Assembly: GCF_039851975.1 (NCBI RefSeq) | Contig: NZ_CP156660.1 | Coordinates: forward strand, 558,001-622,000 | DNA: 64,000 nt | Reading direction: 5' to 3' | Origin: Desulfoscipio sp. XC116 | Lineage (GTDB): Bacteria; Bacillota; Desulfotomaculia; Desulfotomaculales; Desulfallaceae | Notes under the pieces: generated by a model | What the model was told of the DNA's origin: nothing | Seen by the model: only the letters and a program-made list of their open reading frames with translations | The model's database searches: none | Position numbers and translations under genes: made by a program | Shown here: piece after piece, positions 35,089-47,100 of the stretch | Layout of the letters: each line of letters starts with the position of its first letter | How positions within the stretch are numbered: position 1 is the first letter of the stretch

Positions 35089-37663
35089 CACCGCCATAGG
35101 CTACTCGGCCTTCAGCAATTGCGCGGACCTGACGGCTATAACCTTGCCCTCCACCTTAAAGGCCATCGGCGACAGCGCTTTTGTAAACTGCAGCGCTCTG
35201 AAGGCGATCGCTTTGCCGGAAGGCCTGACTCAGTTAGGAGAAGAATCCTTCTTAAATTGTACCTCCTTGAGTGAGTTCAACATCCCGGCCAGCCTGGAGA
35301 GCTTCAGCGGCAATGCTTTTGCCAATTGCCCCAAGATCCGTTTTTCCCTGGCCGGGGCGAATCCCGGTTATATCCTTCAGGGGGGGGTGATTTATACCAA
35401 GGACCAAAAGACTCTCGTTGTGGCCGGGGCTAGCGACAGTCCGAACCCGGTGGTGCCGGATACGGTGACAAAGGTGGGCGACGGGGCCTTTCGGAATAAG
35501 TCCCTCACAGCCATTACCATGGGTTCCCATGTAACCGCTATTGGCAAGGAAGCCTTCAGCGGCTGTTCCCAGCTTGAGGAGGTTAATTTAAACGAAGGCT
35601 TAACAATGATTGACGACAGTGCCTTTGCCGGTACCTCCGCCTTAAAGGCCCTTGAATTGCCCGGCAGCTTGACTTCCTTAGGCATAACGGTTTTCCAAGG
35701 ATCGGGCCTGGAAAGTATTAATCTGTCCGGGACTCAACTGACAACACTGCCGCTGGGGACCTTTTGGGATTGCCTGCACTTGCAGGATATCGTGCTGGGC
35801 GATAAAATCACGGCCATAGAAAAAGGCGTTTTTCGGGACTGCACCTTTAAAACCATTACCTTGCCGGCCCAACTGCGGAGTCTCGGCGGTTGTTTCATCA
35901 ACTGTCCCAACTTGGAAACCCTTACCGTCCCTTACAGTGTCAGAGAGCTGGGAAGCAGTATGTTTCCCAACTGCACTGCCTTAAAGACGATCTATTTCGA
36001 AGGGAACATGCCCCTGCGGGGCGATAAGCCGGAAAACGATAATCGTTTCTATGCCCGGAAGGGTGATTCTTTTGCCCAATTGCCTTTGAAAACGGCGGAA
36101 AACCTGAAAATCTACGTACTCCAGGGGGCTAAAGGCTGGGGAGACTTTTTTGAGGATTATGCCGACGGCTATGCTATGGGGACAACCAAGAGAAGGCATT
36201 TTGAGTACAAGGTGAGCTATTATCCATTAGCTGAAGATGAGACGCCTCATTTAATCCTGCACCCCCCGGAATCTCTGACCGCTTTAGCAGCCGGCAGCTT
36301 CGCGGAAGCTATCGAAGTGGTCAAAGCGGGCATGCCGAAGGATGCGGGACCGGTTGAGTGGAGCCCCTCCGACAGTGGGGTGGCCACAGTCGACTCGTCT
36401 GGCCGGGTTGCGGCGGTTGCCGAAGGGGCAAGTCAAATTACGGCGGCTGTAACCTACCGGGGAACGGTTTATACGGCCGCAGCCGAGGTCAATGTGAGTG
36501 CTGCCGAATCAATTTTTAAGTGGAGCCGGCAAAGCGACGGCACGGTGATTATCAATGGCTTTCGCGATGGCCTGGACAAGGCCCAAATGACCTATCTGGA
36601 GATCCCGGAGACCATTGCCGGCTACCGGGTGAGTGCGATTAAAGATTTTGCCTTTAAAGACAATCTTAATATATTCAGCGTCACAATACCGGGCAGTCTC
36701 AAAACAGTCGGTGCCTATGCCTTTGGAGGCTGTCTTTGCCTAAGCGACATTACCTTGGGGGACGGCATAGAAGCCATAAACGACGGAGCTTTTTCAGCAA
36801 CCCTTATTAGAACGGTCGATATTCCCCGGAGTGTGGCCCGGCTGCAGAATTATGCCTTCAAAGACTGTCCGAGGCTGGAATCGGCCACCGTCGAGTCCGG
36901 CAATCTGGATTATTCCCTCGGTGCGGGGCTATTTTGGAACTGTACCAATCTCAAAAAAGTAAGCTTAGCCGAAGGAATTAAAGAAACCGGCGGTTTAACC
37001 TTTGCCGGCTGCGGCTCGCTGGAATCCATCACTCTTCCTTCGACCCTGCAGGCTCTGAGCTTTAACGACTTCAGCGGCTGTACCGCTCTTAAGAGCATCG
37101 GCCTGCAGAGCTACCTGCTCAAACAGGATATGCGAGATAAACCTCGTGCCAAAGACTACAGCCCGTTTGCGGCTCTAAAGGATGAGTTCCTCGGCCTTGA
37201 CCTGCCTGAATGCAATAAAGTCGTGGTAATTCTACACCCCGACGACGGTAACGACTGGGATATGCTTTTTGACAATCGGGTCAGGACCGAGACCTCGGCG
37301 GCGTTCGGGAACGGGGAAGGCAGGGAGGTAGGGTCGCCAAACCCGCTTGATCCCGGGCCTGAAAATTCAAGCCCGAACGCTCTTGCCGCGTCAAATTCGG
37401 CTCCGGCCCCTGAGACATCTTCCCACGCGGCTCCACCGATGGCTTTAGGCACAGCGGCGCCGGATCTGGACTCTATAAACAGCAGTGGGGCGTCTAAAAA
37501 AGCAACGGACGGTCCGGCTCAAAACAAGATGAAGGTTTTTGAAATTGTCAAGGATGCCGTTGCCGAAAATCCTTTGCTTTCTCTTGCGGCGGGGGCAATC
37601 ATTCTGGCGGTCCTGCTGCTGGGCGGGATAGGGAGATACCGAAGGTATGTAAGAAATCAATAA
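34788..37663 (+). CDS. BspA-like leucine-rich-repeat surface protein with frameshifted signal peptide
   Basis: Secreted protein whose mature part is open from 34898 (TTG) to 37663. It has two blocks of BspA/LRR_5 repeats (KAIGDSAFVNCSALKAIALP-type units, ~residues 45-400 and 540-790), with a Big_2 Ig-like domain between them (WSPSDSGVATVDSSGRVAAV). A low-complexity linker and a membrane anchor FEIVKDAVAENPLLSLAAGA...RYRRYVRNQ follow. The natural start is ATG 34788, preceded by GGGAG, which begins a signal peptide (MAVQRTRRNLQPKRFSLRLA). One base appears missing near 34859, and the hydrophobic part GVLTGLLLAPFALA continues in the frame of the LRR domain. The same lesion exists in the other copy. 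Export therefore depends on slippage, or the gene is crippled. BspA-type LRRs often act in adhesion. Confidence 0.8.
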
Positions 37664-37730
37664 AGCAAGTAATTTATCTTCACGTAACTTCATTGACTTA
37701 TTACCTGATTATTGGAAAGCACCCCTGCGA

Positions 37731-37777
37731 ATGATAAGCTAAAAATGTAAAAATTGTATAAATGTTTTATTATCAAT
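37731..37777. repeat. Copy 2 of 47-bp promoter-region repeat
   Basis: Identical to 33953-33999, with looser similarity extending about 25 bp upstream. AT-rich with TATAAA-like elements; probably holds the promoter of the riboswitch transcript. Confidence 0.85.
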
Positions 37778-37784
37778 AAGTGAT

Positions 37785-37975
37785 TTTGCGTAAAGCAGAA
37801 CTGAAAAGGGAAGCCGGTGCAAATCCGGCGCGGTTCCGCCACTGTGAGGGGGAGCCGGTCTGAAAAGATACCACTGGGGATTACCCGGGAAGGCTCAGGC
37901 CGGCAATGAACCCAAGCCAGGAGACCTGCTTATTGAAGCCTGCCGAAATAACTCACGGGAAATGGGGAGGTATGG
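37785..37975 (+). promoter_or_regulatory. Cobalamin (B12) riboswitch
   Basis: The conserved core is plain: GGGAAGCCGGTGCAAATCCG (from 37808), GCGCGGTTCCGCCACTGTGA (the B12-box region), and later AAGCCAGGAGACCTGCT (~37914-37930), with paired arms between. This is the canonical adenosylcobalamin aptamer, normally found before B12 transport or synthesis genes. Here it precedes the giant surface-protein gene and is followed by a terminator, so high cobalamin would be expected to reduce transcription. The boundaries are approximate. Confidence 0.93.
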
Positions 37976-37992
37976 AAATGTACAGATTACTA

Positions 37993-38021
37993 TGGCCCCC
38001 TTAACTGGAGGGTCTTTTTTA
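37993..38021 (+). terminator. Riboswitch expression-platform terminator
   Basis: GGCCCCCT pairs (one mismatch, one wobble) with GGAGGGTC around TTAACT, followed by TTTTTT. It lies just after the aptamer and before the giant gene. Confidence 0.75.
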
Positions 38022-38162
38022 ATGGAACTGGTTTACATACTTTACATGCTGACCGACCCGGAGGTATCGCTTCTTTTTGAGCAATGCTTTTTCAAAGTTA
38101 GTGTGTTAACCGGGACAAGCCATGGAAGCAAATAGATCATTAAAGAGGAGAACATAAAGAGA

Positions 38163-41100
38163 ATGCAAAAACGGAAGTTAAGGTTTATCTTGAGCATTTT
38201 TCTGTGTATCAACCTGCTGCTGCCGCAGATCATTATGCCGGCGTATGCGCATGGTTTTACCGCCGGTGGCACCGTAAACAGCAGTGTTTACGGAGACGGC
38301 GGCGACACCGGCACCATAAGTAGTGAGGTATATGGAGACAACGGCGATACCGTGGGCGACAGCGTCTACGGTATCGGTCTAGAAGGAATCGGCGTAGCCC
38401 TTTCCACGGCAGCGGCGGTATACGGAGCCTGGTATCTTGACAATCCAGAGGCTACGGCTTTTACCATATCCAACGCGGAAGAACTGCGCTATCTGGCCGA
38501 GCTGGTCAACGGCGAGGCGGTGGACGGGGAAGGGGCACAACTTGACGCCGTAAATTTCTCCGACGACATGATTACCCTGGCCAACGATATTACCCTGACC
38601 GGGGCCTGGACGCCCATCGGAAATTATTCCAATAAGTCCAACCAGTTCAACGGGACCTTTGAAGGCGGGGAGAATACGATTTCCCTGCCGGTTATCGGCA
38701 GTGAGCACAACCCCATAGTCAGTGATTATTACGGTTTGTTCGGCTATGCCAGCGGAGCGGCCATCAAAAACCTGACCGTCAACGGGGCGATCTACGGCAG
38801 CGGACAGTATGTGGGGGGCATTGTCGGCTATGCGGCAGGCAGCACCTTTCAAAACTGCGTTTTCGGTACCGACGCAGCCAGCGGCATCAGCAATTATTAC
38901 AACACCCCCAAAAAAATAGGCTATACCGGTGGTATTGTCGGTAATATGGCAGGTAGCCCTAAGGTAAAAGGCGTAATTGGGGATTGTACAAATAACGGGA
39001 CAGTTCTGAGCTTGGGTAATACCTTCACTACTTATACTGGGGGTATTGCCGGGGCAGCTTCGTCTACTCAGATCACGAACGCCAAAAATACGGGCGGGGT
39101 AGAAGGAAATAGTTATGCCGGCGGAATTGTCGCCTTTGCAAGCTCTTCACCGATTTTGTCTTCAGTCAATACAGGGACTGTGAAGAGCAGCGGCAGTTAT
39201 GTCGCGGGTATTGGCGGTAATATCACCGATATTATAACCGACTGTGAAAACGACGGGGAGATCAGCGGCGGCGCACAATACACCGGAGGTATTGCCGGTA
39301 AGACAACTAAAGCGGTTTCGGGATGCACCAACAATGGCGCAGTCCAGGGGGGAGCAGAATATGTCGGCGGCTTGGTGGGCTATTTTAGTGTATCAGCCGC
39401 CTCCTCCTTCATCAGTGACTGTGTAAACAACGGAGAAGTTTGGGGAGCCTCCGACAATGTGGGCGGTATTGCCGGTTATGCCCAATACAACGGGGCCGAC
39501 AATTGCGGCAATAAAGCCGCGGTTACGGGGAAATCCAATGTTGGCGGCATTATAGGCTATGTGGCTCGCAACGTTAAAGACTGCCAAAACGAAAGCAGTG
39601 TATCCGGCGAACAAAACGTCGGCGGCATCACAGGCTCATTTGTCGGCGGCGGCACTTATAATCTCACCGGCTGCGACACAAGTGCGGAGTCAACTATAAC
39701 AGGAGAATCCAATGTGGGCGGCATCGCCGGTTATGCCACGGGCACGGCGCAAAACAACACCAACCGGGCCAAGGTCACAGGAACCGGCAACGTGGGCGGT
39801 ATCATCGGTGATACAACAGCATTGGTCGCAACGTGTCTCAATGATTCCGGGGCGGTCCTGGCCGGAGGCGCCAATGTCGGCGGCATCGCCGGACGATCGG
39901 CGGCCAAAATTCAAACCAGCTGCAACCTTGCTCCGGCTGAGGCCATAACCGGGGAGGAAGCAGTCGGCAGCATTTTAGGGCAAGCCAATGGAGCGACGGC
40001 GCAAATCAGCGGCTGCTTCTCCTATACAAATCAGGAGTTAAGCGGCAGCGAAGTCAATATCGGCAACAGCTGCTATTTGGCCGGGGAGGACAGTACCTGC
40101 GGCAAAACCGCCGAAAGCTTCAAATACGGTCAAGTAGCCTACATCGTGGACGGCGGCGAAGACACTCACAGCAATGTCTGGCGTCAGGGCGACAACTATC
40201 CGGTCTTCAGCACAACAGGCACGGATTCGGTCTATAAACTGAGCCTCAGCCAACCTGCCGAGTCTTATGCGGCCGGATCGGCAACCTTTGCCGAACTGCC
40301 TGCCGGGGATGAATACAGTCATTGTAAATATTTCACTGCCCCGGACGGCGGCCGGTATATCTACCTGCCCGGCGGTTTGCCGGTAAATTTGCAGGTTCAG
40401 AAAAACGCGGGCTACGAAAACTATATTCCCACCTTCCGTCCGGAGCGGGAGGTAACGGAGGATAACGGCGTTTATACCGTTACCCTTGGCACCCGCAATG
40501 TCGATTTAACCTATGGATTTTTAAATCCCGCGGACAACCCCGGCGGAAGTTCGGCCTGGTACAACAACGGCAAAGGCAATGCCGAGGGGGAATTCATTAT
40601 TGCCACAGAAAGCGACCTAAAATATCTGGCCTCACTGGTCAACGGTACGGCAACCGATGGCAGCGGGGCGGCGCTCAGCGATTCTTTCCAAGACAAGACG
40701 CTGGAACTGGGCGCCAACATTACTTTAAGTCAAAGTTGGACAGCGATAGGGACGGCCGGCAAACCCTTTAAAGGGACCCTGGAAGGCAGCGGCCATACCA
40801 TCAGCGGCCTGTATGTCGATAGCGGGAGCGGCCATCAAGGCCTGTTCGGTTATACCGAAGGCGGCGCAATAAAAGACCTGACCGTAAGCGGCACTGTTTT
40901 CAGCGACGGAGATTGCGCCGGCGGTATTGTGGGCTGCGCCTCGAATACGGCTCTGACCAATTGTACCTTTGGCGGCGCGGCCGAAACAAGTGCGGTCGCC
41001 GGCGCCTCCAACGTGGGCGGCATCGCGGGCAAGGCCACAGGGAACCTTAGCCAATGCAGCAATGCCGGAGCGGCCGTCAAAGGAAGCGGCGCCGGCGTTG

Positions 41101-44100
41101 GCGGTATTGCCGGTACTGCGGCGGGGGCGGTCAGTGATTGCGACAACAGTGGGACCGTGACCGGAAGCGCCGGCAACGTCGGTGGGATAGCGGGCAGTGC
41201 GGACGGCGTGGTGAGCAACTGCAGCAACGAAGGAGCAGTGACCGGGGAACCCGGCTGTATAGGCGGGATTGTTGGCTTGGCTACCAATACGATTACGGAT
41301 TGCCATAATAAAGATACAGCTGTAATTACCGGTGAAGGCAGTACAACGAGCCAGTATGTGGGCGGCATTGTAGGCTGCACAACCATGGGAGTCAAAAATT
41401 GTATCAATTCCGCCGCGGTTACCGGCAGCCAAAATTACATCGCCGGTATCGCAGGTTTTAATAAGTCTAGCGGTACCGAAGATACGGACGGCATGTATGA
41501 CATAATTGAGTGCAGCAATGAAGGGGCGATAAGCGGCGCGGGTTATGTTGGCGGTATTATCGGCGGTGGTATGTCCGGCGGCGGTATGGGGTACGGAATA
41601 AGCGGGTGTACCAATTCGGGGGCCATCACGGGAGTGACTCAGTATATAGGCGGCATAGCCGGCGGTTCGAAAGTAAGCGTCGCGGACTCAAACAAGATGG
41701 GCGCGGAAAATTGTAATAATTACGGTTCAGTTAGCTGCAGCGGGAATACGGAATTACAGTATGTCGGTGGAATTATAGGTTCCCTTCAAGGTAAGATGGT
41801 GGGTTGTCTGAATTCGGGCAGTGTAACAGGCACCATGGATTATGTCGGCGGTATTGTGGGATATGCCTATGTGGGAAGTTGGAATAAAGATATTAATAAG
41901 TGCGGCAACACAGGAGCTATAACAGGCGCCGATTATGTGGGCGGTATTGTGGGATATGGCGAAAAGAAACCGACTGGTTGGACTCTGGAGATTAAAGACT
42001 GCTATAATCTCGGCAGTGTCTCAGGAGCTTTGGGACAGGAAAATGTCGGTGGTATCGCGGGCTGCAATAAAGCGAGTACTAACTGTTCATTCTCTTATGC
42101 CAGCGGGGCCAACGGCATTTGCGGTTCTAATTCCACTCTTCCTTATAACTCCTACTACTTGGTTGATGGCGAAAGCGATGCCTCGGCCGCTAAAAACGCC
42201 GCCGCCTTTAGGAACGGTGAGGTTGCCTATTTGCTGGATTTAAACAAGGCCGCGGCCGACAAGGCCTGGACCCGGGGAGAAGCTTATCCGATGCTTAAAG
42301 GCACGGATACGACGGGTTCGATTTATAAGCTGACCTTAACCAAAGCGGTTGACAGCGCCGCGGGGGCGGGTTCGGTAACTTTTGCTCCACCGGCTGAAGA
42401 CAGTCCTTATGAAATCCTCACTGCGGAGGACGGCAGTCAATACACTTACTTGCCGGCGGGTACGGCAGTTACTTTAAATGCGGACAGGGCTCCCGGCTAT
42501 GAACACTATAATCTCACGTTTGTGCCGGCAGATATAGTTACTATAGCCGGCGAAGAGGGCGGCAGGGTAACTTATAAGTTAACAATGGCGGAGAGTAATG
42601 CGAACGATCTGTCTTTGAAATATAAATTTTCCGTACCGGCTTCCAGTTCCGTGGAGTGGTACAATCCAGACAAGGACAGTTATCATCTGGAGACCTATGC
42701 CGATCTTGTGGGCTTGGCGGAGCTGGTAAACGGGGAAAAGTCGGATGGAACAGTGGTGACGCCTGTTGACTTTAGCGGCAAAACGATTAATTTAGACGCT
42801 GATATCGTGATTAGCGGCGGTTTTGTCCCCATAGGCACCCCTGCCGGGCCTTTCACAGGGATATTTGACGGCAACAATCATACCATTTCGAGCTTGTCCC
42901 TGGATAGTTTGCATGCTTATCAGGGCTTATTCGGATACACAAAAGGCGGGGAAATTAAAAATTTAACGCTGCAGGGAAGCATTAAAAGCAGCAATAATTA
43001 TATCGGCGGAATAGTCGGTTATGCCGGGGGTACGGCGCTTACGAACTGCCAAACGGCCGGCGGCGCCGACGGAACTGCAATCAGCAGTGTAAGCGGCGGA
43101 AATTATGTCGGCGGGATTGCCGGTTATGTTGAAGCCGCGGAAGTCGGAAATTGTACGAATGAGGCAATTGTTAGCGGTTCAGAAGAGGTCGGCGGTATTG
43201 CCGGCGGTATCAACAATGCGGCGCTTACTGATTGTATAAATAATGCTTCAGTCGAAAATTCCAAGGTTGATGGTTATCGTTACCAAACCAACTTTGGCGG
43301 TATCGCCGGACAGGCGAGCGGAACCATCTCAGGCTGTACGAACAAGGGTAACGTAACAGGCAATACAAACAGAAACGCTGGCATTATTGGAGAGCTAACG
43401 GGAACGGTGACCCGCTGCACCAATAGCGGTGCTGTCACGAATGGTGGAGGCATTGTTGGCAGACTATCCTCGGGAACGGCAATTTATTGCAGCAATAGCG
43501 GCGATATCACGGGTGGTGGAGGCATTACCGGCAGTCTATCCTCGGGAACGGTAACTTATTGCAGCAACAGCGGCACTATTGCGGAACGCGGCGGAGGCAT
43601 CACCGCTGGTCTCGGACCGGGAACAATGGTGGCCTATTGCAGCAATAGCGGCGCTATCACTGGAGGCGGCGGAGGTATCGCTAGCAGCAATTACGGTACC
43701 GTCGCGAATTGTTACAACCTCGGGCTAATATCCGGCGACCACGCTACAGGCGGCATTGCCGGCTTATCCTCAGATGGTATTGTTAAATATTGCTATAACT
43801 ATAGTCCTTACGAATCATCGGATGTTAGTTGGGCGGTAATTGCAGGCGTGGGTCCGAGCGACAGCAGCAACATTGTAAATTGTTATTATTGCAGTGATCT
43901 GCTCTCGGGAACTCCTATGGACGGCAATTATGCGACGGCAAAAAGCAAGGAGGAATTTAAAAGCGGTGAAGTGGCCTATCTCCTCGATGGCGGAAACGAA
44001 GCTCTGCGAAAGGGAATTTGGAGCCAATACCGGACCGACACATTGGGCTACCCTGTTTTGGCGGGTGATAGCCAAGGCGTTGTATACAAAGCCGAAATCG

Positions 44101-47100
44101 GGTCGGTAACAGGCGGCAATCTGGAATTTAATTCGGATTATAATTATTTCAACGCCGGTGATGTTGTATCTCTGACGGTCACTCCGGCCGAGGGGATGAT
44201 GCTCAAAACCGTAAAAGTCAGGACCGCTTATTATCCGGTAGACTGCACCAGAGCGGGCCTGGTGTTCACCTTTACCATGCCTGCCGCCGATGTCAAGGTG
44301 GCGGCGGAATTTGTGGCAAGTACCGATGAAGATTGTACCGTAACCTTTGATGCTAACGGCGGTGAATTTTCCGGCGGTAAGGAGACTAATGAGGTAAAGG
44401 TTCGCGCTGGCAGCCAAGTCGTTGCTCCGGCTGCTCCCAGCCGGGAGAACATGGCGTTTTTGGGCTGGTACACGGTAGCGAGCGGTGGTGAAAAATACAA
44501 CTTTGCGGATTCGGCAACCGCTTCTTTCACCCTTTATGCTCACTGGAAGGAAGCGGGCAAAGTCATCGTTACCTTTGACGCCAACGGCGGACTGGTTGAA
44601 GGAGCCGTTGCTTATGAGCAAATAATCGATTCGGGCAGTCAAGCTACAGAACCTGCCGCTCCTTCATTCAGCAGCGACGACAAGACCATTTCGTATACCT
44701 TTGGCGGCTGGTTTACGCAAAGAAGCGGCGGAACGGAGTGGAACTTTGCCGACCCGGTTAATGATGATCTGACGCTGTACGCCCGGTGGACGCCAACGGA
44801 CAATTTAGCCGGGGGGTTTAAGATTATGAGTGCGGAGGATCTGAACGCGCTGAAGGATAGAGTTAAAAACGGCGAGACCTTTGCCGGTAAGCTTTTTGAG
44901 CTGGGGGAAAATATTACTCTCGACTCTGACAATTGGCAGGAAGGTATCGCTATGAATTCTTTGTTGCCGTTTCAGGGAACTTTTAATGGGAATGGCAATA
45001 CAATCACTTTCCAGGACGTCTCAGCTCCTCTGTTTGGTTATATCGGGGATAAGGCGGAAGTAACAGGCCTCACAGTAGAGGGTAGTTTTAACGTTACAAG
45101 TGACAATGTAGGAGCTGTTGCCGGCCACAATGCCGGAAAGATTTCTTGTATCACCGTTGATGTTGACTTTAGTGGAGAATGTCACGACAATATCGGGGGT
45201 GTTGCGGGCATCTTTAGCGAAGGAAGCAAGGATGCCGGATTTACGGATTGTACAAATTCAGGGACTATTTATGGAGCCGATTATGTTGGAGGAATAGTCG
45301 GTAAATCCACCGTGCAGGGGGCTGCTGTTGAACGCTGCCACAACAGTGGTGTTGTTCATGGAGAAGGAGGACAATATATCGGCGGTATTATCGGGGGGGC
45401 AACTTATAGTCTGAGTATTAGCGGATGTACTAATGAGGGCACTCTGCTTTTAGACGGAAAGAAGATAAGTGATAGCGGTGCTGTCGGGACAAGTAATATC
45501 GGCAGTATCGGCGGTATTATTGGTGGTATTCATGGTGGGACAATCACGGATTGCCATAATGAGGGAAATATTACTGATACCGCCACAACTGCTGACCCAC
45601 TTGCTATCACATCTGGCGTAGGCGGTATAGTGGGGAGTGGCAACAATCGAGAAGAAGACTACAGCTCAGGCTACCCTACAATAGATAAATGCAGTAATAC
45701 AGGCAGGATCGAGGCGGAATCAACAGGTGGCGTTGGCGGTTTGGTTGGAACATATGTTTATAATATTTCAGAATCCTCTAATACCGGTGAGATAATCGGT
45801 AAAAACGGGGCTGGCGGATTGTGTGGCAGCTTGCTATACGGTCAAATCAAGAGCTGCTTCAGCACGGGTGATGTAACAGCGGTTCATGGTGTGGCCGGAG
45901 GATTGGTGGGCACTAATGGCTCGGAAGTATATAATTGTTACTGCACCGGTAAGATTCAAGGCGCTACCGGCGCTTATGGTATAGAAGATGTAGGCGCCAT
46001 TCGCAACAGTTACTGGTACGGCCTGTTTCTTACCGCCGCTAACGGGGAGGCCTATGGAATAAGCAGGGCGGGGACGAACAGCGCTAACAATTACTATGGT
46101 CTTCAGGACTCGGATTCAGACTCGGATGAGGGTTCTCCTTCCCTGACGGATCCCAATGACGGAGTAAGCTCCGCCTTAAAGACGGCGGGCCAATTCGCCA
46201 GCGGCGAAGTAGCCTATTTGCTGGACACCGGCAATGACGGAAGCGAGGATGCGCCTAAAAGCTGGACCCAGGACGACACGAAAGGTTATCCGGTCCTGGG
46301 AGAGCCGCATTACTGCAAAATAACCGTCGAAGGAAGCGACGGCGGCACGGTTGCCGTTAGTCTGGAAGGGAGCGGCAAGCAAGGCGACCCGGAAACACCG
46401 ATCTATGTTGCGGCCGACGGGTCTTCCAAGATCACTGTAACGGCGCAGCCAAAGGACTCCGAGACCATCGACGGGATAACCTACACCTACGAACTGGAGT
46501 GCATTACGGTCAATCAAAATGGGTCTGAGAAGGACATTACCGAAGACCGGTGGTTTCGGTCGAATTCCGACGCGGAGGTGAAAGCCTCCTTTAAAAAAGA
46601 AAAGGAAAAAAGTAAGAGCGATCCACCCGATGACGACCCGCCGGGCGGACCGGATCCGACACCGCCGAATGAATCGACTCCCAAAGAAAAAAACGATATC
46701 GGAATCGGTAATGGAATAGGCGAGGGAATAGGCGAAGGAATAGGAGACGTAATAGGCGACATGATAGGTAACGTAATCGGAAACGTAATGGGAAGCGGCG
46801 CAGGCATCGGCGACCTCATCGCCAGCGGCCAGGGCGGTACGGCGGACGCGACGACAACAGACAAAATTGCGGCGCCTTCGCCGAACGGCGAGCAAGCTGC
46901 GGATCAAGCTGTGACAGTCGCCCGGCAGGCCGATGTGACGGCGGTCAAACAGGATAGTCATCCCACCGAACAGCATGAGGAGAAGAACAGTGAACCGGCC
47001 GGCGGCGGCGGTGGTGGCGGTGGCAGCGAGCTCAAAGAGAAAGACGACAAGCAGCCCGTCATCTTTGAAATTGTCAAGAAGGCCGTGCGGGACAATCCCC

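Noticed and set aside
43815-44642. 275-codon minus-strand frame inside the giant gene
   Set aside because: Shadow of the repetitive plus-strand frame; no family features or ribosome site.
46176-46976. Long minus-strand frame (266 codons) antisense to the giant gene, also present in copy 1
   Set aside because: It is the mirror of a GC-rich, Gly/Ile-repetitive coding region, lacks a ribosome site and has low-complexity translation; the plus-strand frame explains it.
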